DNA of 64,000 bases from Epiperipatus broadwayi (GCA_028023455.1 JAQFVV010012405.1:498001-562000); one strand, 5' to 3'. Positions 21,660 to 34,429 are shown, counted from the first letter of the stretch. The notes: generated from the sequence alone by a model not told the origin. Translations and numbers: made by a program.

Positions 21660-24364
21660 ATTTTACTTTATTTTACTTTAAGAATAAAATGACTTTTTAG
21701 TTTATGATTATAGCGCAAATGGAATTCATTTTGAAATAATAGTTCATAAAAGTATATTGTATGGTTAAACTAAATGCATTTTAGTTTTAAAGTAAACTTT
21801 ATTTATATCTCATAGAATATAATGATTACATTGACAATTATCATGATGTTTATATAATTAAATTTAAAAAAAAAAATTGTTACATTTTGAGCAACGTCTT
21901 TATCATTTTCAAAACGGTTCATGTTTACCCGTATTGAGATCAGGCTCCAAATAACTATATATATATGTGTGTGTGTGTGTTTAATGGTAACAAAGCTTGT
22001 CTCTGGTTTTAGTTTTAATTAAAATTTTAATTTTAAATAGCCAAATGAAAGGGTTTGTATATGTTGGGATTGAAAATAAAATGACTTCAGAGAAACCAGA
22101 AGATGAAATGGATAAATTTTATTTTTCTAATGTTTGGGAATATTCCCTTCTGTATGTTATTAATTAGTACATCTAGTAAAATGCCTTGGGAATGAATTAT
22201 AATAGACATTAGGTTAGGATAAGATTGATAAAGAAGGGCACTTGAATATAAAGTGTTCAATAATTTTTTTCCTTCCTTTTATCTAAAGAACAAACAGATA
22301 GCATCAATGTGTGTACCAGTTATTCTTTGCCATTGATAGGTAGAGCTCTTGGATTTATTTTGATTAAACAATCCAAATCTTTTAGTTCCAAATACAGAAT
22401 GCTTCAATTTCTTTATAATATAATATTAGTAAAAGTAAACATTGATTCAGTTGTATTACCAGTTTCAGAATTGCTATCCATTATATACATCTTCAAATAT
22501 CTGATTTTTTTTTTTAAAAAAAAAAGCAACATGTTTGATGATAAAAAAAATTAGGCTTTTTTTTTTTAATTGGAAGTGGGATATTAGTAGATGAACAGGA
22601 ATGAAGTTTGTTCTTTGAGATAAAAAAATCATTGATTATTTTCTAAAAGTGGGAAAATCAGGGTGCAATGCAATGAGAAACCATTATTTTTGGAATGTTT
22701 TTTGTGGTTTTTTATAAAAACTGGTTGCTATTGTTTTATTTTTTTACCCATATAAGTTTAGTACATAAAGTAGTAATTTTGGAGAAGTCGCAGAATGTTG
22801 AGTATGAAGATGTTTGAACAGGATTTTATGATATTATCATCTGAGACTATAAAGGATATGTTGGTACTGTTTTATATCAGTGAATGATCAGTGCTGATTC
22901 ATGTGTGTGCTTTAGTTTTGTTAAAGGTAAGGGAGTAATTAATGAAGTATTTTTCCAATATGACAAAAGTTAAGATTGGTGTTTTCTGAAATAAAGATAA
23001 CCAAGCTATCCATATATGGTCCTGAGTAATACAATTTTCAATTATTTTTATGCCTTGTGTTGTTTAATATAGTGGTGGAATGTTTGGTTGGCTTTATAAT
23101 TAGAAGTTTATGGATCACAATTTTGGCTTTGTCATTTTAACATTTGAATTTTTTTTACAAACAGTAATAAATCATTCAAATATTATTCTAGGTTTTTTTT
23201 TTTCAGCTGTGAAGATGAATAAAAAGATTTTTTCGCAGTGGTGGGCAGAGAAAATACCAATGAATTAATACATGAAAAAATATTAATTTAAATCATTTTT
23301 ATTGTCAATTTTTTGTAGCTGTCTGTCTATAAAATACAATTTGTTGTAACATACTTTTTTATTCATTTTTACAAAGTCAATTTTTATTTTTAAAATATAA
23401 ATTAATATATACAGTGAAACTATGATATGCAATATATAAGTATGCATTTATATGCTATTCAAAAATGGTGTTAAAAAATGTAAATAAACAAACAAACATT
23501 AAAATTCATAAATTTAATAAACTTTATAATATGATAGATGCCATTTCCCCCATGTTTTAGTTTCATACATGATATTAATGTTTCTTCAGGTTATACTGAA
23601 AGCATATACCTTTTATTCTTCACATTTATTTGGTGCAATATTTTATGTAATAAAATGTTTTTAAATATAAAGGTAAAAGTTTTATGAAAATTTAGAAAAT
23701 TCAACAAAGAATCTTTCTTAAGTGATAAATTGATAATTATCAATTTAGTAATGCAAAAAATATGAATTTCTTGACTGCATCAAAAAATTTAAATTTGAAG
23801 AACTTCATCAAGATTCTGAAATTGGTAACATTAAGTCTGGGTGACTGTATGAATTGTCAAGCCAATGTAGACTTAAAACATTAAAATGATTTGAAAGGTT
23901 ATTGTTTTCTGATGATGCGCTGATATTATATTTTCATAAGGAAAAATAAAGTTATTGAAAAAAAAAAAAGTCTTCCAAAAAGTGTGACCAAAGATACAGT
24001 ACAAAAAAATTTAATTATTTTAATTTTTTGAGTGAACGAGTATGAGTAAATACATATATATAGTAATATGTACGTTCCCTTAATTTATTATTAATAACTG
24101 CATTGTTATTTTTTTTAATTTTATTTTTACTATAATCTTATTTTATAAATGCATACTATCCCATATAAAAATGTTATATATGTCAGTGCACATCTTGAAA
24201 AATACTGTATTCTTGCAGTTTAACAAAAAACAAATACTGTATTCCCAGCATATTCAAAGCTTATCAATAAAATGTGAGATTTGCAAGGTATTTGAAACAA
24301 AATATAATGGATATCACAGTTTCAACTGTATTACTTTATATAAATAAACATTTAAAGCCAAAAT
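21660..24364. other. no gene supported
   Basis: Short frames such as 22309-22554 (81 codons, Leu/Ile/Lys-rich) carry no motif. A short TA/TG microsatellite lies at about 21957-21982. No repeat family was matched. Confidence 0.5.
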
Positions 24365-24496
24365 AACATAAACTTTTATTTATTATTTTTTTTATATGAC
24401 AAATGCATTGACCGGTAAGTGAACCCAGGCTAGCTGCTTGGAAGGCAGCTATGCTAACCGCTAGACCACCAATGCTTGACAACATAAACTTTTATT
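24365..24496 (-). mobile_element. retroposed tRNA-Gly-derived sequence with target-site duplications
   Basis: A tRNA-like body on the minus strand is followed by an A-rich 3' tail (plus-strand T-rich 24381-24396) and flanked by the 16-bp direct repeat 'aacataaacttttatt' at 24365-24380 and 24481-24496. The perfect duplication, tail and tRNA body show insertion by a LINE-type reverse transcriptase. No further SINE body is present, so it may be a processed tRNA pseudogene or a minimal SINE. Confidence 0.85.
24404..24475 (-). tRNA. tRNA-Gly(TCC)-like pseudogene
   Basis: 72 nt. The acceptor stem GCATTGG/TCAATGC pairs throughout with one G.U and discriminator A. Anticodon stem GCTGC/GCAGC encloses CTTCCAA, giving anticodon TCC. 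The T loop reads TTCACTT instead of TTCGATT and the T stem has a G-A mismatch. It closely resembles a eukaryotic tRNA-Gly but has lost B-box bases, and it sits in a retroposon, so it is probably not a functional gene. Confidence 0.8.
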
Positions 24497-24499
24497 GTT

Positions 24500-27265
24500 A
24501 TTATTTTGTAGCCATTTATAATTTTGATAATGATGCAAATAACTTTTTTTGAAGTGTAGTGTTGATTATTCAGAATAGATATGATTCTTTTGTTAGCCAA
24601 CTCTTTACAATTTTTTTTGCAAGAAGGCTGTGCATGAAAATTAATTCCAAGCTTTTTTTTTATTGGCGCCTGTTAAAATTCTATGGAATCTCTCCCCCCT
24701 CCTTATGCCTTGTGAATTACAAAAAAATAAATATGCTTTTAGTTTGCAATCATCATCCAATCATCATTTGTCAATATTTTTTTTTACATTTTTTTTTTGT
24801 GTGGTGTTCTTTATTGGAAACTTTTTTGTGCATTATAGCCAGCCAGTTTCAGTAGCATTTTTTTAAAAATGTCAGTATTTCACAAACTGGATGTTTGTCA
24901 TGTTTTACAAATGTATTATAGATTAGAAAATATTCATGTGTCCAATACATCTAATTTAATATCTTGTCTTTTCATGTCAATGTTTTTGCAAATCCCTCCT
25001 TTGCTTGTAAATATATACATGTTTATTTTGAAACAGAAAAGCTTTTAAAAATACAACATTGTTTTTAAAAAACAGTATTAATAAATTGTGTTCAGGGGGA
25101 GAGAGGTTCAGGCAACAGCATCCTATATTATTGATGATGTGATTTTAATTTGAGTCAAAATTTAACACTAATTTTTCTAATTATACATGCATGTATAATA
25201 TTGTCAAAATACAAATTAGTTTTAATATTAAAATAAAATAGTATATGAAATATATATATTCATAATACATTTAGTTAAAGTAAACTTATCATTGTAAATA
25301 TTTCACTGAAATTGTACTTATTGCTTCAAGTTTTATATTTCAAGATTTCTTTTCATTATATATCTATATGCATTATTTTTTATAACATCGTAATATATTA
25401 TGGTTGACTGTGTGTTGACATAACATATCTTATAAATAGAATAACTGGATTTTGACTTCTTCAGATTTCTTTTTACGTTCTAAAAAGCATTAAATTTAAA
25501 TGAATTCCATTTACAAATCAAACTCTTAACACTTTATCAGCCTTTTTTTTAAATTCGACCATGTTAAGTGAAACTTTTAAAGTATGAGTTGTCTGCCTAA
25601 AATAATTTTATAAATGGTTTGAGAAATTTTTAGATATCCAAACTTTTTAACTAAATCTTATCATAAATAATGAACATCAATGTTATAACATATGATTTAG
25701 TCAGCTTAGAAAACGTTTAAATCTTATATTTCAAAATCGTTATATGTATGTGTGTAACATAATAAATATAGTTATGTTAGGTCAAATGATTTTTAAGGAA
25801 TCTAAATCAAGATGTCTCATCCCCACTTTATATATATATTTTAAAAGTAGATTTAACGTATATAATGAGTATATTATTAGTATTATCATGACTATATATT
25901 TATTACATAAAGTTGTTTGTGCAATTCATAATTTAGAAATTTCTGATTTTTTATATTTAAATGTGGTTTCTTGCTTTTCTGCATTGAGAATTGAATTATA
26001 AATGTTAGTTTTACAGTAGTGCTTTTTTCCACTTTTCAAAGCCAAACTAATGTAAATATAAAGTATAATATCTGATGTAAGCATACTGGAATAAACATTT
26101 TTACTGAATGATGGTCATTTAAAAACTTTCTAAAAGTTTAGAAAATCAGAAATTTTCATGTAAAAGGTTTAACTAAAGATGATAATAGTTGGATCATTTG
26201 TTAATATACTACCTTAATTTGAAATACTTTTCTGAAGAGTTTTTTTTTTTTTTTTAGCACTATGTAATAAGTGATTATATACAATCATAAAAATTATCTA
26301 GAAAGGAAGACAAATTTAAATCTTTTACAGATTTTCAATATAAGTTCTATATGATATTCTGAATGCATGCAATGACCTACCATTTCAATATTCTTTTTTA
26401 ATATGGAGGTGGTATCAAATTGTTATTTTTAAAGTCACACCATCAGGATTAACTTGGAACTTTAAATACTTAACTTCTAAAAGCTGTATATCTGTTTTTC
26501 CAAGTAATTTTAAGATGTCTACTTGGGTTAAAACCATCCACCTGAAAGGAAAAGTTTTAATCCTTCTTGTGACTTGAAAAAACTTTCAAGTTTCACTCAA
26601 TATACATGGTCATAGTAGTTAAGTTGATTTCAGTACTCTGATAACTTTCTGATATGTATAGCTAATAAATACAATAACAGCCCATAATTTTCACATATAC
26701 TTACTTACAAGAGCGGCTCTCTTTTTACTTTATTTTACTGTAAGCTTAAATAATTTATGCAATATGGAGATATATCAAAATTTTAATAAACCCTCTACAT
26801 AATATGATATAATTCTTAATCTATTTATTTAAAATATTTATAATGGTTAGAATAATCAACCATTATTGTTCGATTAATTTTTGAATTAGTTTATGTTCCA
26901 TTGTTTAATAAAAAATGACAATATTAACTTAGAATCAAGTAACAAGTTATCATGCATTAAAAATTTAAATAAGTAATGATTTTTTTAAAAAAAATATTGT
27001 TTTATATTGACATATATATATATATACACACACAAATTTCCAGATGATAATATATGTAACATCTGTTACAGATATAATATATTTTTATACTATATATAAG
27101 CATAATATTTGTAAGCAGAGAATATATTATATTCATATGTTTGACAATTTAAAATTATTATTAGTGGAGTCATCATTATTGAAATTACTGTTATTGAATA
27201 CTAATTATATTCAATTGTGATGCATATTCACTATCTCAAAATATATATTTAAAAAATCCATACAA
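24500..27265. other. no gene supported
   Basis: Only chance frames such as 24559-24855 and 25744-26001, without motifs, plus small T-runs and TA tracts. Confidence 0.5.
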
Positions 27266-27267
27266 TA

Positions 27268-27525
27268 TCACATGAATTTATCACAGTACCCCAGCTTACT
27301 CGTTGCTGCTTCAGCAGTGAAACATTTTTTCATACCTCTCTGCCATCTACTGTAAACTTTATAAGCTAATACATACCCGGCAATAATGCTTAAAACATCT
27401 CTATTCATTACTGTCCTATCCATTATCCCCAGACTAGTTTCAAAATTCTGGTTTTCATCAGTGGAAGAGTTTTGAAAACAGTGCACTTGGACCTTTAGGG
27501 TCAAAGGTATCCCCCTTTCTACCAG
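27268..27525 (-). mobile_element. dispersed hammerhead-like element (single copy)
   Basis: More G+C-rich than its flanks. On the minus strand it contains CTGATGA, GAAACTAGTC and TGGGGATA in the order seen in the 48-kb foldback elements, and the surrounding sequence is of the same kind. The 78-codon minus-strand frame 27268-27504 crosses this motif and is best explained as a chance frame in the repeat. Confidence 0.55.
27422..27468 (-). ncRNA. hammerhead-like motif
   Basis: Minus strand: TCTTCCA, core CTGATGA (27455-27461), helix II of only three A-T pairs around CCAGAAT, core GAAAC (27437-27441), minimal helix III C-TA-G, cleavage triplet GTC, then TGGGGATA pairing with the stem I strand (A-T, C-G, C-G and two G.U). 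The core is complete but helix II is weak. Confidence 0.55.
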
Positions 27526-27529
27526 TAAT

Positions 27530-28725
27530 TATTGACTTCTCTTTCTAACTATCAGGATATCAGTCCAAACTGAAAAGCATATAAATGGTTTTAAGACATT
27601 TTTTTTTTGTAATTAGTATGGGGATATTGGATATGAGAGCAATGGATAGTGATTTATTAAGCACTATCATCTTTAGTTGCTAAAACTTGCAATAGATAAT
27701 GTAGACATGTGAAGAAGAAAAAAATCTCAGATTAGCTGATTTAATGAACTTTATTAAACAAAATAACAGGAAAATTTCAAAAAAATCATATTATTTATTA
27801 CTAGTCAGTATTTAGGCATCCATTTTCTTATTTCTTACCTACAGATTTCTGCACTTGGTACCATAATTTATATTGGTGATAATTATTGCTGATGTGAATT
27901 TGAAATTTTATTTAACAATGTTAATGATAGTTGCAATTATTTCAAGCCTACTCATATTTGAAGTGGTTTCCACTGATATCAGTGCAAACGCCTTTGTGTT
28001 AGATGCATTGTTGTGTTCAAGATGCACTTTTATGCTAACCATAGCCTAAGAAGACATAAAAACACTTCTTTCAACAAATTAAATACCATTAGAGAAAGTG
28101 ATAAAAAGATTATACCTCATAATATATTTATACTTGCATGATTCCTAATAAGGCAGAATCTAAGTCACTAACATTGTAAGAATCTGGAAATGATAGAAGA
28201 ATTTGGTGTTTGCTTTTTTTAATCTCTCTATATATATAGAAATAACTTTAAATCTCAATGTACTTTGTATGTATACCAAGAAAACATAATATAATCTTTT
28301 GATTAATCAACACTTTGAAAATAAAAATGTCAAGATTGCTTTTGTTTAGTAAGAAAAGAAGTTGTACATTAAAGCTAACCAAGTATTCAATAAAAATAAA
28401 TTGTCAATTCACAAAACAGTAAAAAATGAAAAATAAATTTATGTTAAAATTATTTGTGCTTCTGAAAGTATTGAAATTACATTGTGATAAATATTTAATG
28501 AAGAGTGAAAAAGTGTTCAATCTGTAGGTCAAAGGTATGAATTGAAAGAATGATTTAATAAACAATAACATTGACAGAAATATATTAACATCAAAAAGTA
28601 TTGAGTCTGATGAAAACTTTAGCAAAGAAGCAATTAAAAAAAGAATGATAGTAAACTATTTTCTTCTAGAAAGGGATAGTTGTATGGATTCAGAATCAGC
28701 TTGATTTTAAAATCACCATATAAGC
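27530..28725. other. no feature recognised
   Basis: AT-rich; the frame at 28404-28625 has no motif. Confidence 0.5.
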
Positions 28726-28850
28726 AGGTCAGCACAGCCGTCTTGCAAGCAAGCAGTTGGTTGCAGACGGTTGTTGTGGGTTCGCCTCCCAGCCGATGCT
28801 ATGACATAGGGAAAAAAGAAAGAAAAAAAGAAATATTTTTTTTGTAGAGA
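28726..28850 (+). mobile_element. tRNA-derived SINE fragment
   Basis: A B-box-like GGGTTCGCCTCCC at about 28779-28791 follows a stem in which CCGTCT pairs with AGACGG around an enlarged loop containing TTGCAAGC and a partial duplication of it. An A/G-rich tail (gggaaaaaagaaagaaaaaa) follows. A GC-rich tRNA-like head with an A-rich tail in AT-rich DNA is typical of a SINE. The parent tRNA and target-site duplications are not clear. Confidence 0.65.
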
Positions 28851-28859
28851 AAATAAAAT

Positions 28860-29985
28860 GAACGCTTTCAAGTTTATAATCATCTAGATTTGAAAACAGT
28901 TACATAAATATGTATTGTCTTTTAAATTATTATTAGACTATCTTTTTATAATTATAATATTTTATTTCTTCATTAATTACTTTTTTTGATGGCTTAATAA
29001 CTTAAAATTATAACTGAATTGCCATATATATATATATTAAAAACATATATTAGATATATATGTATGTGTGTATTTTAAAATATAAATTATATAGCCTACA
29101 CTACTTATCCATTGTTTTGGTTTCTGCATAAAAGCTTGAAATTAATGGCATTTATTATTATTAATTAGAACAAAAAATGATAATGCATTAGTTTCAAATA
29201 AAAGACATCCCAATTTAATTTTGGGTACCATTATGGAATCAAAAACAATAATCAACAAATATAATATGTTAACAGATTGTTCACAGAAGATCCAATTAAA
29301 TGACGTCTTAAAACTGAAGCTTGGTTATTATGTGATTTTATTTGTTCAAAAACAATAACCTCTGTATGCATTTTATTTATGTTCTTTAGTTTATAAAATA
29401 AGTAAAACAATTTTAGTTTCATGAGTGGTTATGTGCTGCTTGAGCAGCATCAAAGTAGCAGGCTGAGCTTCAATTCAGGATATTTAGAACACTTGATAAA
29501 ATGTCTGTTATATATGAAAACAAAATTAATAATTTCATGTGCTTAACTTCCTTTAGAATCATTATACTATGATTATAAAAAGAAATATAGATATTAATAA
29601 AGTTTTATTTTATTTTCTTGAAACTAAAAACTTACCAGATAAATCCAGCTTATAGACCTTATTTTTTCAAGATATGCATTTATCCTATATTTATTCATAA
29701 TTAAAATCCCAGTAATTGATTCTACAGAGTCTTTTTTTTTTAGCTCTAATATCAAAATATTTGCATTAGTTAAATATTTGAGTAATGAATTTAGATCCCT
29801 TCTGAGAAAGTGAATAATTTTCATCTAATAACTAAATATGAAAGTCATTTCAGGATTATACCTTTGAGAAAGTTTGGGTGTATTTATCTAGCTTTAATAA
29901 GTAAATTTAAAAGCATTCCAAAATACTAATTTATTTCATTTTATCTTTGCTACCTATTGTAAGTTTGAATGATCAGTAGATGTCA
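28860..29985. other. no gene supported
   Basis: AT-rich with no matched repeat. A possible B-box-like 'gagcttcaattcagg' near 29465 is too weak to call. Confidence 0.45.
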
Positions 29986-29989
29986 AATA

Positions 29990-30145
29990 TGGAATTTATT
30001 AAAATCATACTTGTTCTGACCAATCCATATTCTCAGACTAGTTTCTGGCTTAATGTATTTATCTATGAAGAATTTTGAAACTGAGTCTAATGCACAATAT
30101 CAATTGATTATTCAAGCTTAAAATAGGTTTGCAGAGTTGGGGTGT
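29990..30145. repeat. relic of the hammerhead-like family, two opposed motifs
   Basis: The minus strand has GAAACTAGTCTGAGAA (about 30029-30044). The plus strand has CTATGA, AGAATTTT, then GAAACTGAGTC (about 30065-30090), which parallels the 27.4-kb motif. Opposed motifs suggest a decayed inverted dimer like the one at 48 kb. The CTGATGA boxes are mutated on both sides. Confidence 0.45.
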
Positions 30146-30879
30146 AATAAGTCATTAGCTCTCTCAAGCACTATATAAATTATCTTGCCATAAGAATTGT
30201 ATTGACATCTATCTCTTTAATTACAGTTAGAGTTTATATTTTTTTATTTGGTCTTTTTTATTTCATAAAAGATTTAGCTTAAAGTGTAATCTTAGAAATA
30301 TCCTGAACATTAGTTGTTGTTTTTTTATATTGTTTACCTGAATTTTAAAATACTCAAAAATAAACTAATTCAAGTCTTTAATTGTTCTTGTAATGGCCTT
30401 AATATAAATGACAATAACAACAACTATGTTTTATCTCAAGAGAGATAATTAGTGATTTGGTTTAGGGTTATAAATATTACTACCATTATGCAACTTTTTA
30501 TATAGAATATACTAGGGTTGAAACTGCTTTGCTCAAATGCTTTAAATTTTTTTAATTTTCTTGATTGATTTACATGAGATGAAGGACACTAAAAATTTAT
30601 TCATATTTTCAAGCTAGAAGATTATTATTATTATGTTATCAATGATCTGAGATTCCATAAGAATTTTATTTTTAAGCTCATTATTTAACAGAAGCAAATA
30701 AATGTATTACATATATAATTTTCAATCATTATAAATACAGTTCAATATGATACTTGCTCCAAGTTTAATCTAGTTTCTCCAAACTATAATTTCTTTTCTC
30801 CATATAATTCCATTCAATTTCTTAAGTAATCATTTATCTTATACAGTTTTCTTTTTTATGTATATTGTAATGATCCTGG

Positions 30880-31080
30880 TTCTCCACCAGAAGAGGGATA
30901 GCACATCTATCTATGGTCAGACCTAGGGTCTTTGGTTAGGATGTTAGGATTAACATGATGAAGTAACTAGCCAATGATCATATCCACCTCCCCCCTCTTT
31001 GGATTTCATTATGCCTCAGTATTCGAACCCAGGGTGAATATTGCCTTCGGCTCTCATCAGGGGTGAATTTACTTTATGTA
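30880..31080 (-). mobile_element. tRNA-derived SINE-like repeat
   Basis: On the minus strand a B-box-like CTGGGTTCGAATACTG (about 31020-31035) is preceded by a GC-richer stretch with 'gatgagagccgaaggc'. Composition stands out from the AT-rich flanks. No second copy was found in the window and the ends are undefined. Confidence 0.4.
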
Positions 31081-32098
31081 GCAACTAAATTTTTTGGTAT
31101 TGAGTAAATTGATGCAAAGGACAGTTTTACTTCACCATTTATCAGTATGTGCAAGCTATATAATATTCCTTTTTTTCTTGTTCGATTGTGCAGTCTTCTG
31201 TCTTTGATTATTGCTATAAAATTATTCTAATTCTCTTACTACACTGCTAAAGTTCATTGATTTTTTGCCTTTTTTAAATGTTGATGATGATTTGCTTTAA
31301 TTTTCAGCACTTTAAAATCACACAGAATTAGATAATATCTTCAAATACATCGTCCATTTTGTTCTTAGTTTTAATGTTCGATATTAAGCTATTTGCTGTT
31401 TACAGTTGTTATATCATTTGATGAAATATGAAAGTGAAAGGAAAGGAACCAGGTTTGTTTTTTATACTGGATCTCATTTCCATTGTCTAGCAAACTTGTA
31501 TTTTCAATTTCCTTTTCCATCGCCATGTATGCCGATTGTTACATGAATTAAGGATTGTTGTTGATATTATGTAATAAAATTACTTAGTAAAATTCTATTC
31601 TCATTTTCCAACACTTGGTTGTTTAGGTATTGACTTGACCTCAGGTCATCACCACATCTACCAAGTTACCATCCTATATCATGACGTTTACACAATAGCA
31701 AACAAATCATTATACATATATATACATGAAAGGTTTCTAAGATTAAGCTTTTATTTTCCATTAACAAGGAGCATTTACTTTATTTCAACATTATTTTGGT
31801 TTAGTACTTATTAAAACAAACTTCAATGGTGTATTTCTGAAGGTTTGAGATGATGGTGTTCTAGCTGTATTTTTACATTGGACTATTTCCATCATCTAAT
31901 ATGTGTGTTGAATGTCTTTAGAAAAGTTTAATTGTAGTTAAATATTCCAAATGCATTTAACTGTTAGTAATATCACAGCAACAGGTTAGTATATGCACCA
32001 ACTGTTAGTAATATCACAGCAAACAAATGTTAGTAATATCACAGCAAACAGGTTAGTATATGCACTAACTGTTAGTAATATCACAGCAAACAGGTTAG

Positions 32099-32160
32099 TA
32101 TATGCACAATGTTTCAAAAGGTATTTTTCTCCCCTTTTCTTCAGGTGTTGCTGGCCTGAC
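32099..32160 (-). ncRNA. hammerhead-like motif, left arm
   Basis: Minus strand: CTGAAGA (32138-32144), helix II AAAGGG with CCTTTT (six pairs including one G.U), GAAAC (32111-32115), then ATTGTGCATATA. Core boxes and helix II are good. The cleavage triplet is not a clear NUH (GTG or GCA), and stem I pairs poorly, so activity is doubtful. Confidence 0.4.
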
Positions 32161-32404
32161 CAGTGACAGTACTAGCATGGGATTCAAACCTGGTTCCTTA
32201 GATTTTTGATTATTGAATTTTTAAGGTAACACTCTGTGGGTGAGAGTGTTACATTAAAAATTCAATAATCAAGAATCTAAGGACCCAGGTTCGAATCCCA
32301 TGCTAGTACTGTCAATGGTCAGGGGTTAGAGCGTTACCTTAAAAATTCAATAATCAAGAATCTAAGGACCCAGGTTTGAATCCCATGCTAGTACTGTCAC
32401 TGGT

Positions 32405-32470
32405 CAGGCCAGAAATACCTGAAGAAAAGGGGAGAAAAATACCTCTCGAAACATTGTGCATATACTAACC
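32405..32470 (+). ncRNA. hammerhead-like motif, right arm
   Basis: CTGAAGA 32419-32425 and GAAAC 32448-32452 flank a helix II whose 3' strand has changed to CCTCTC, so it pairs less well than in the left arm. The same ATTGTGCATATA follows. Confidence 0.35.
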
Positions 32471-32659
32471 TGTTTGCTGAGATATTACTAACAGTTAATG
32501 CATATACTAACCTGTTTGCTGTGATGTTACTAACATTTGTTTGCTGTGATATTACTAACAGTTGAATGTATTTTGAATATTTAACTACAATTAAACTTTT
32601 CTAAAGACATTCAACACACATATTAGATGATGGTCCAATATAAAAATACAGCTTCAAGG

Positions 32660-34425
32660 ATGTATGTTTATTTATATGTATGTTTTCATATAGAAAAGTG
32701 ATATCAAGTACCTGACCTATTATTTCATTTTTTTTTCCTGGGTTTAGTCTAGTACTGTGGACATATAAGAGTGGGTTTGAACTGGATTGTAAGCTACCCT
32801 TGCATTATGTTCGGGTTTCAGGAAATAGTTGCTCTCAGATGTATTCATTTTTCCAATGAAATCAAATATTTAAGATGAGAGGCAAAGTGTCTTCCTTTAA
32901 AAATTGTTCAACATTGTAAATTTTTTTAAGTAGCAGGTTTTCTTTGAAATGATTAATTGCGATTTTGTAGTTTATATCAAGAACTTATTTAATGCTAATA
33001 TTGATATAATTAAAATTTATCTTGTATTTTATTTAATGATAATGATTCCCTCTATCAACTTTTTTCATGTTTTTATCCAGAAGTTTTGATATAGAGAAAA
33101 TAGGTAGTTATTCTTGATTGCTTAAAAATAAAAAATCAAATACCTTTGTGATCTGTTATTCAGAAGATCAGTGACGTTTGAGCATAAAAGTAGTAGATTG
33201 AGCTTATTAGTCCCCCCCCCCCTTTAAACTTAAATAAGATTTTCTAATCATCTGTTTAAATTCTTCACTTTTACTTCTATATTAAAAAATAGATATTTAA
33301 ATAAGCTTTCCAATGATGGTAAACATTTTTTTTTCGTATTTAGAAATAAATTACTTTTATCAAATAATTTTTTCTTTCAATTTTGCATTTAATATAGGGA
33401 AAAAAAATTATGTGCAATGGATAGCCATAAATGTACAGTTGTTTTTTTCCACATTAAAATCGCAAACCTTTCATTGATAACCTGCATGTGTGTTAGTTAT
33501 TATTTTTGCAATTTTGTGAGCATAAACAAGTAATGATATACATAATGCAAAATATTTGTCAATAAAATTATTGCATGTCTAATGTTTATTTTATTTTATT
33601 TGTTTCTAAATGTTAATTTTTATATAAGTTTTTAATTTCAATTCTATGAGAAATATAATAAACTGTAGAATGTATGAAGAAACACAAAAATAACAATTTG
33701 TCAAAATATTTAAATTCTTTGTTTTATTTTTTTTTTAAGTTTTCAAATGACAGCCACAATTTCCTTCTGAATTATATGATAGTGCCATTATACTTCAAAT
33801 TGAAATCATTTTCTTATAGTTATCTTCAGTATTATTTTGATGGTTTTGCATTCATTTGATGTCAGAAACAAACTAAAAATATTATTGATTAATTAACCCT
33901 TTCAAATATTTGCTATTGTTAAACCTGATGTCAGTTTTTGTCACTGCTTTAACCTTTCATTCCTTTATAAAATCTTTATTTTATAAAACTCAATAAATTA
34001 AACTTTTTTTAAAATAATTAATTTGACAAAGAAAAAAGCATTCTAAAAAATCATATTTGTACTTCACAAATACTGAAAAAATGAGTTGTAATAAAATGTC
34101 ATTCAATGCTTTAAAGAAAAATGGTCACCTCAAAATAAATGGAATCATTTTTATTTTAAATTTATTTTTAAAATGTGAATAAATAAATGTTAATCTCTAA
34201 TAAATCTGTTATATTCTGATTTAAAAATATTAAAATTGTTTATAATTTCTAGAATATCTTGAAAAGATTCTATCACAGTATTTGATTTTGACTTGCCATA
34301 ATTTTCTTTGTTAATATTAATATCAAGTTTATTAACTTGCTATTTTTAAAAGTCAAAGTATATACATGTATTTTTTTATTTTAAATAATTATTAAACAAT
34401 TATTGTGTAAAAATAATCAGATATG
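32660..34425. other. no gene supported
   Basis: A C11 run lies at about 33213. 'gtgggtttgaactgg' near 32772 is vaguely B-box-like. Otherwise low-complexity AT-rich sequence. Confidence 0.45.
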
Positions 34426-34429
34426 CTGA

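Larger units (their letters stand above)
31863..32653. mobile_element. large palindrome: tRNA-like SINE heads joined to a hammerhead-like motif
   Basis: The left arm 31863-32235 and right arm 32243-32653 are inverted copies around a 7-bp spacer; the innermost GTAACACTCT/AGAGTGTTAC is perfect. From centre outward each arm holds a tRNA-like head with B box (GGTTCGAATCCC at about 32289-32300), the phrase 'actgtcactggtcaggcc', a hammerhead-like motif, a series of about 41-bp repeats containing 'gttagtaatatcacagca', and a terminus shared with 3060-3245. The right arm has the head twice with an 85-bp period (gttac at 32248 and 32333). A degenerate single copy lies at 45.8 kb. SINEs carrying hammerheads are known from schistosomes (the Sm-alpha family). 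Confidence 0.8.

Noticed and set aside
24404-24475. Functional tRNA-Gly gene
   Set aside because: The T loop and T stem are degraded, and the copy is flanked by a target-site duplication with an A-rich tail, so it is a retroposed pseudogene.
27268-27504. 78-codon minus-strand protein gene
   Set aside because: The frame crosses a hammerhead-like repeat motif and has no recognisable domain.
29420-29480. tRNA-derived SINE head ('gagcttcaattcagg')
   Set aside because: No pairing acceptor or anticodon stem and no tail. A single weak B-box match is expected by chance.
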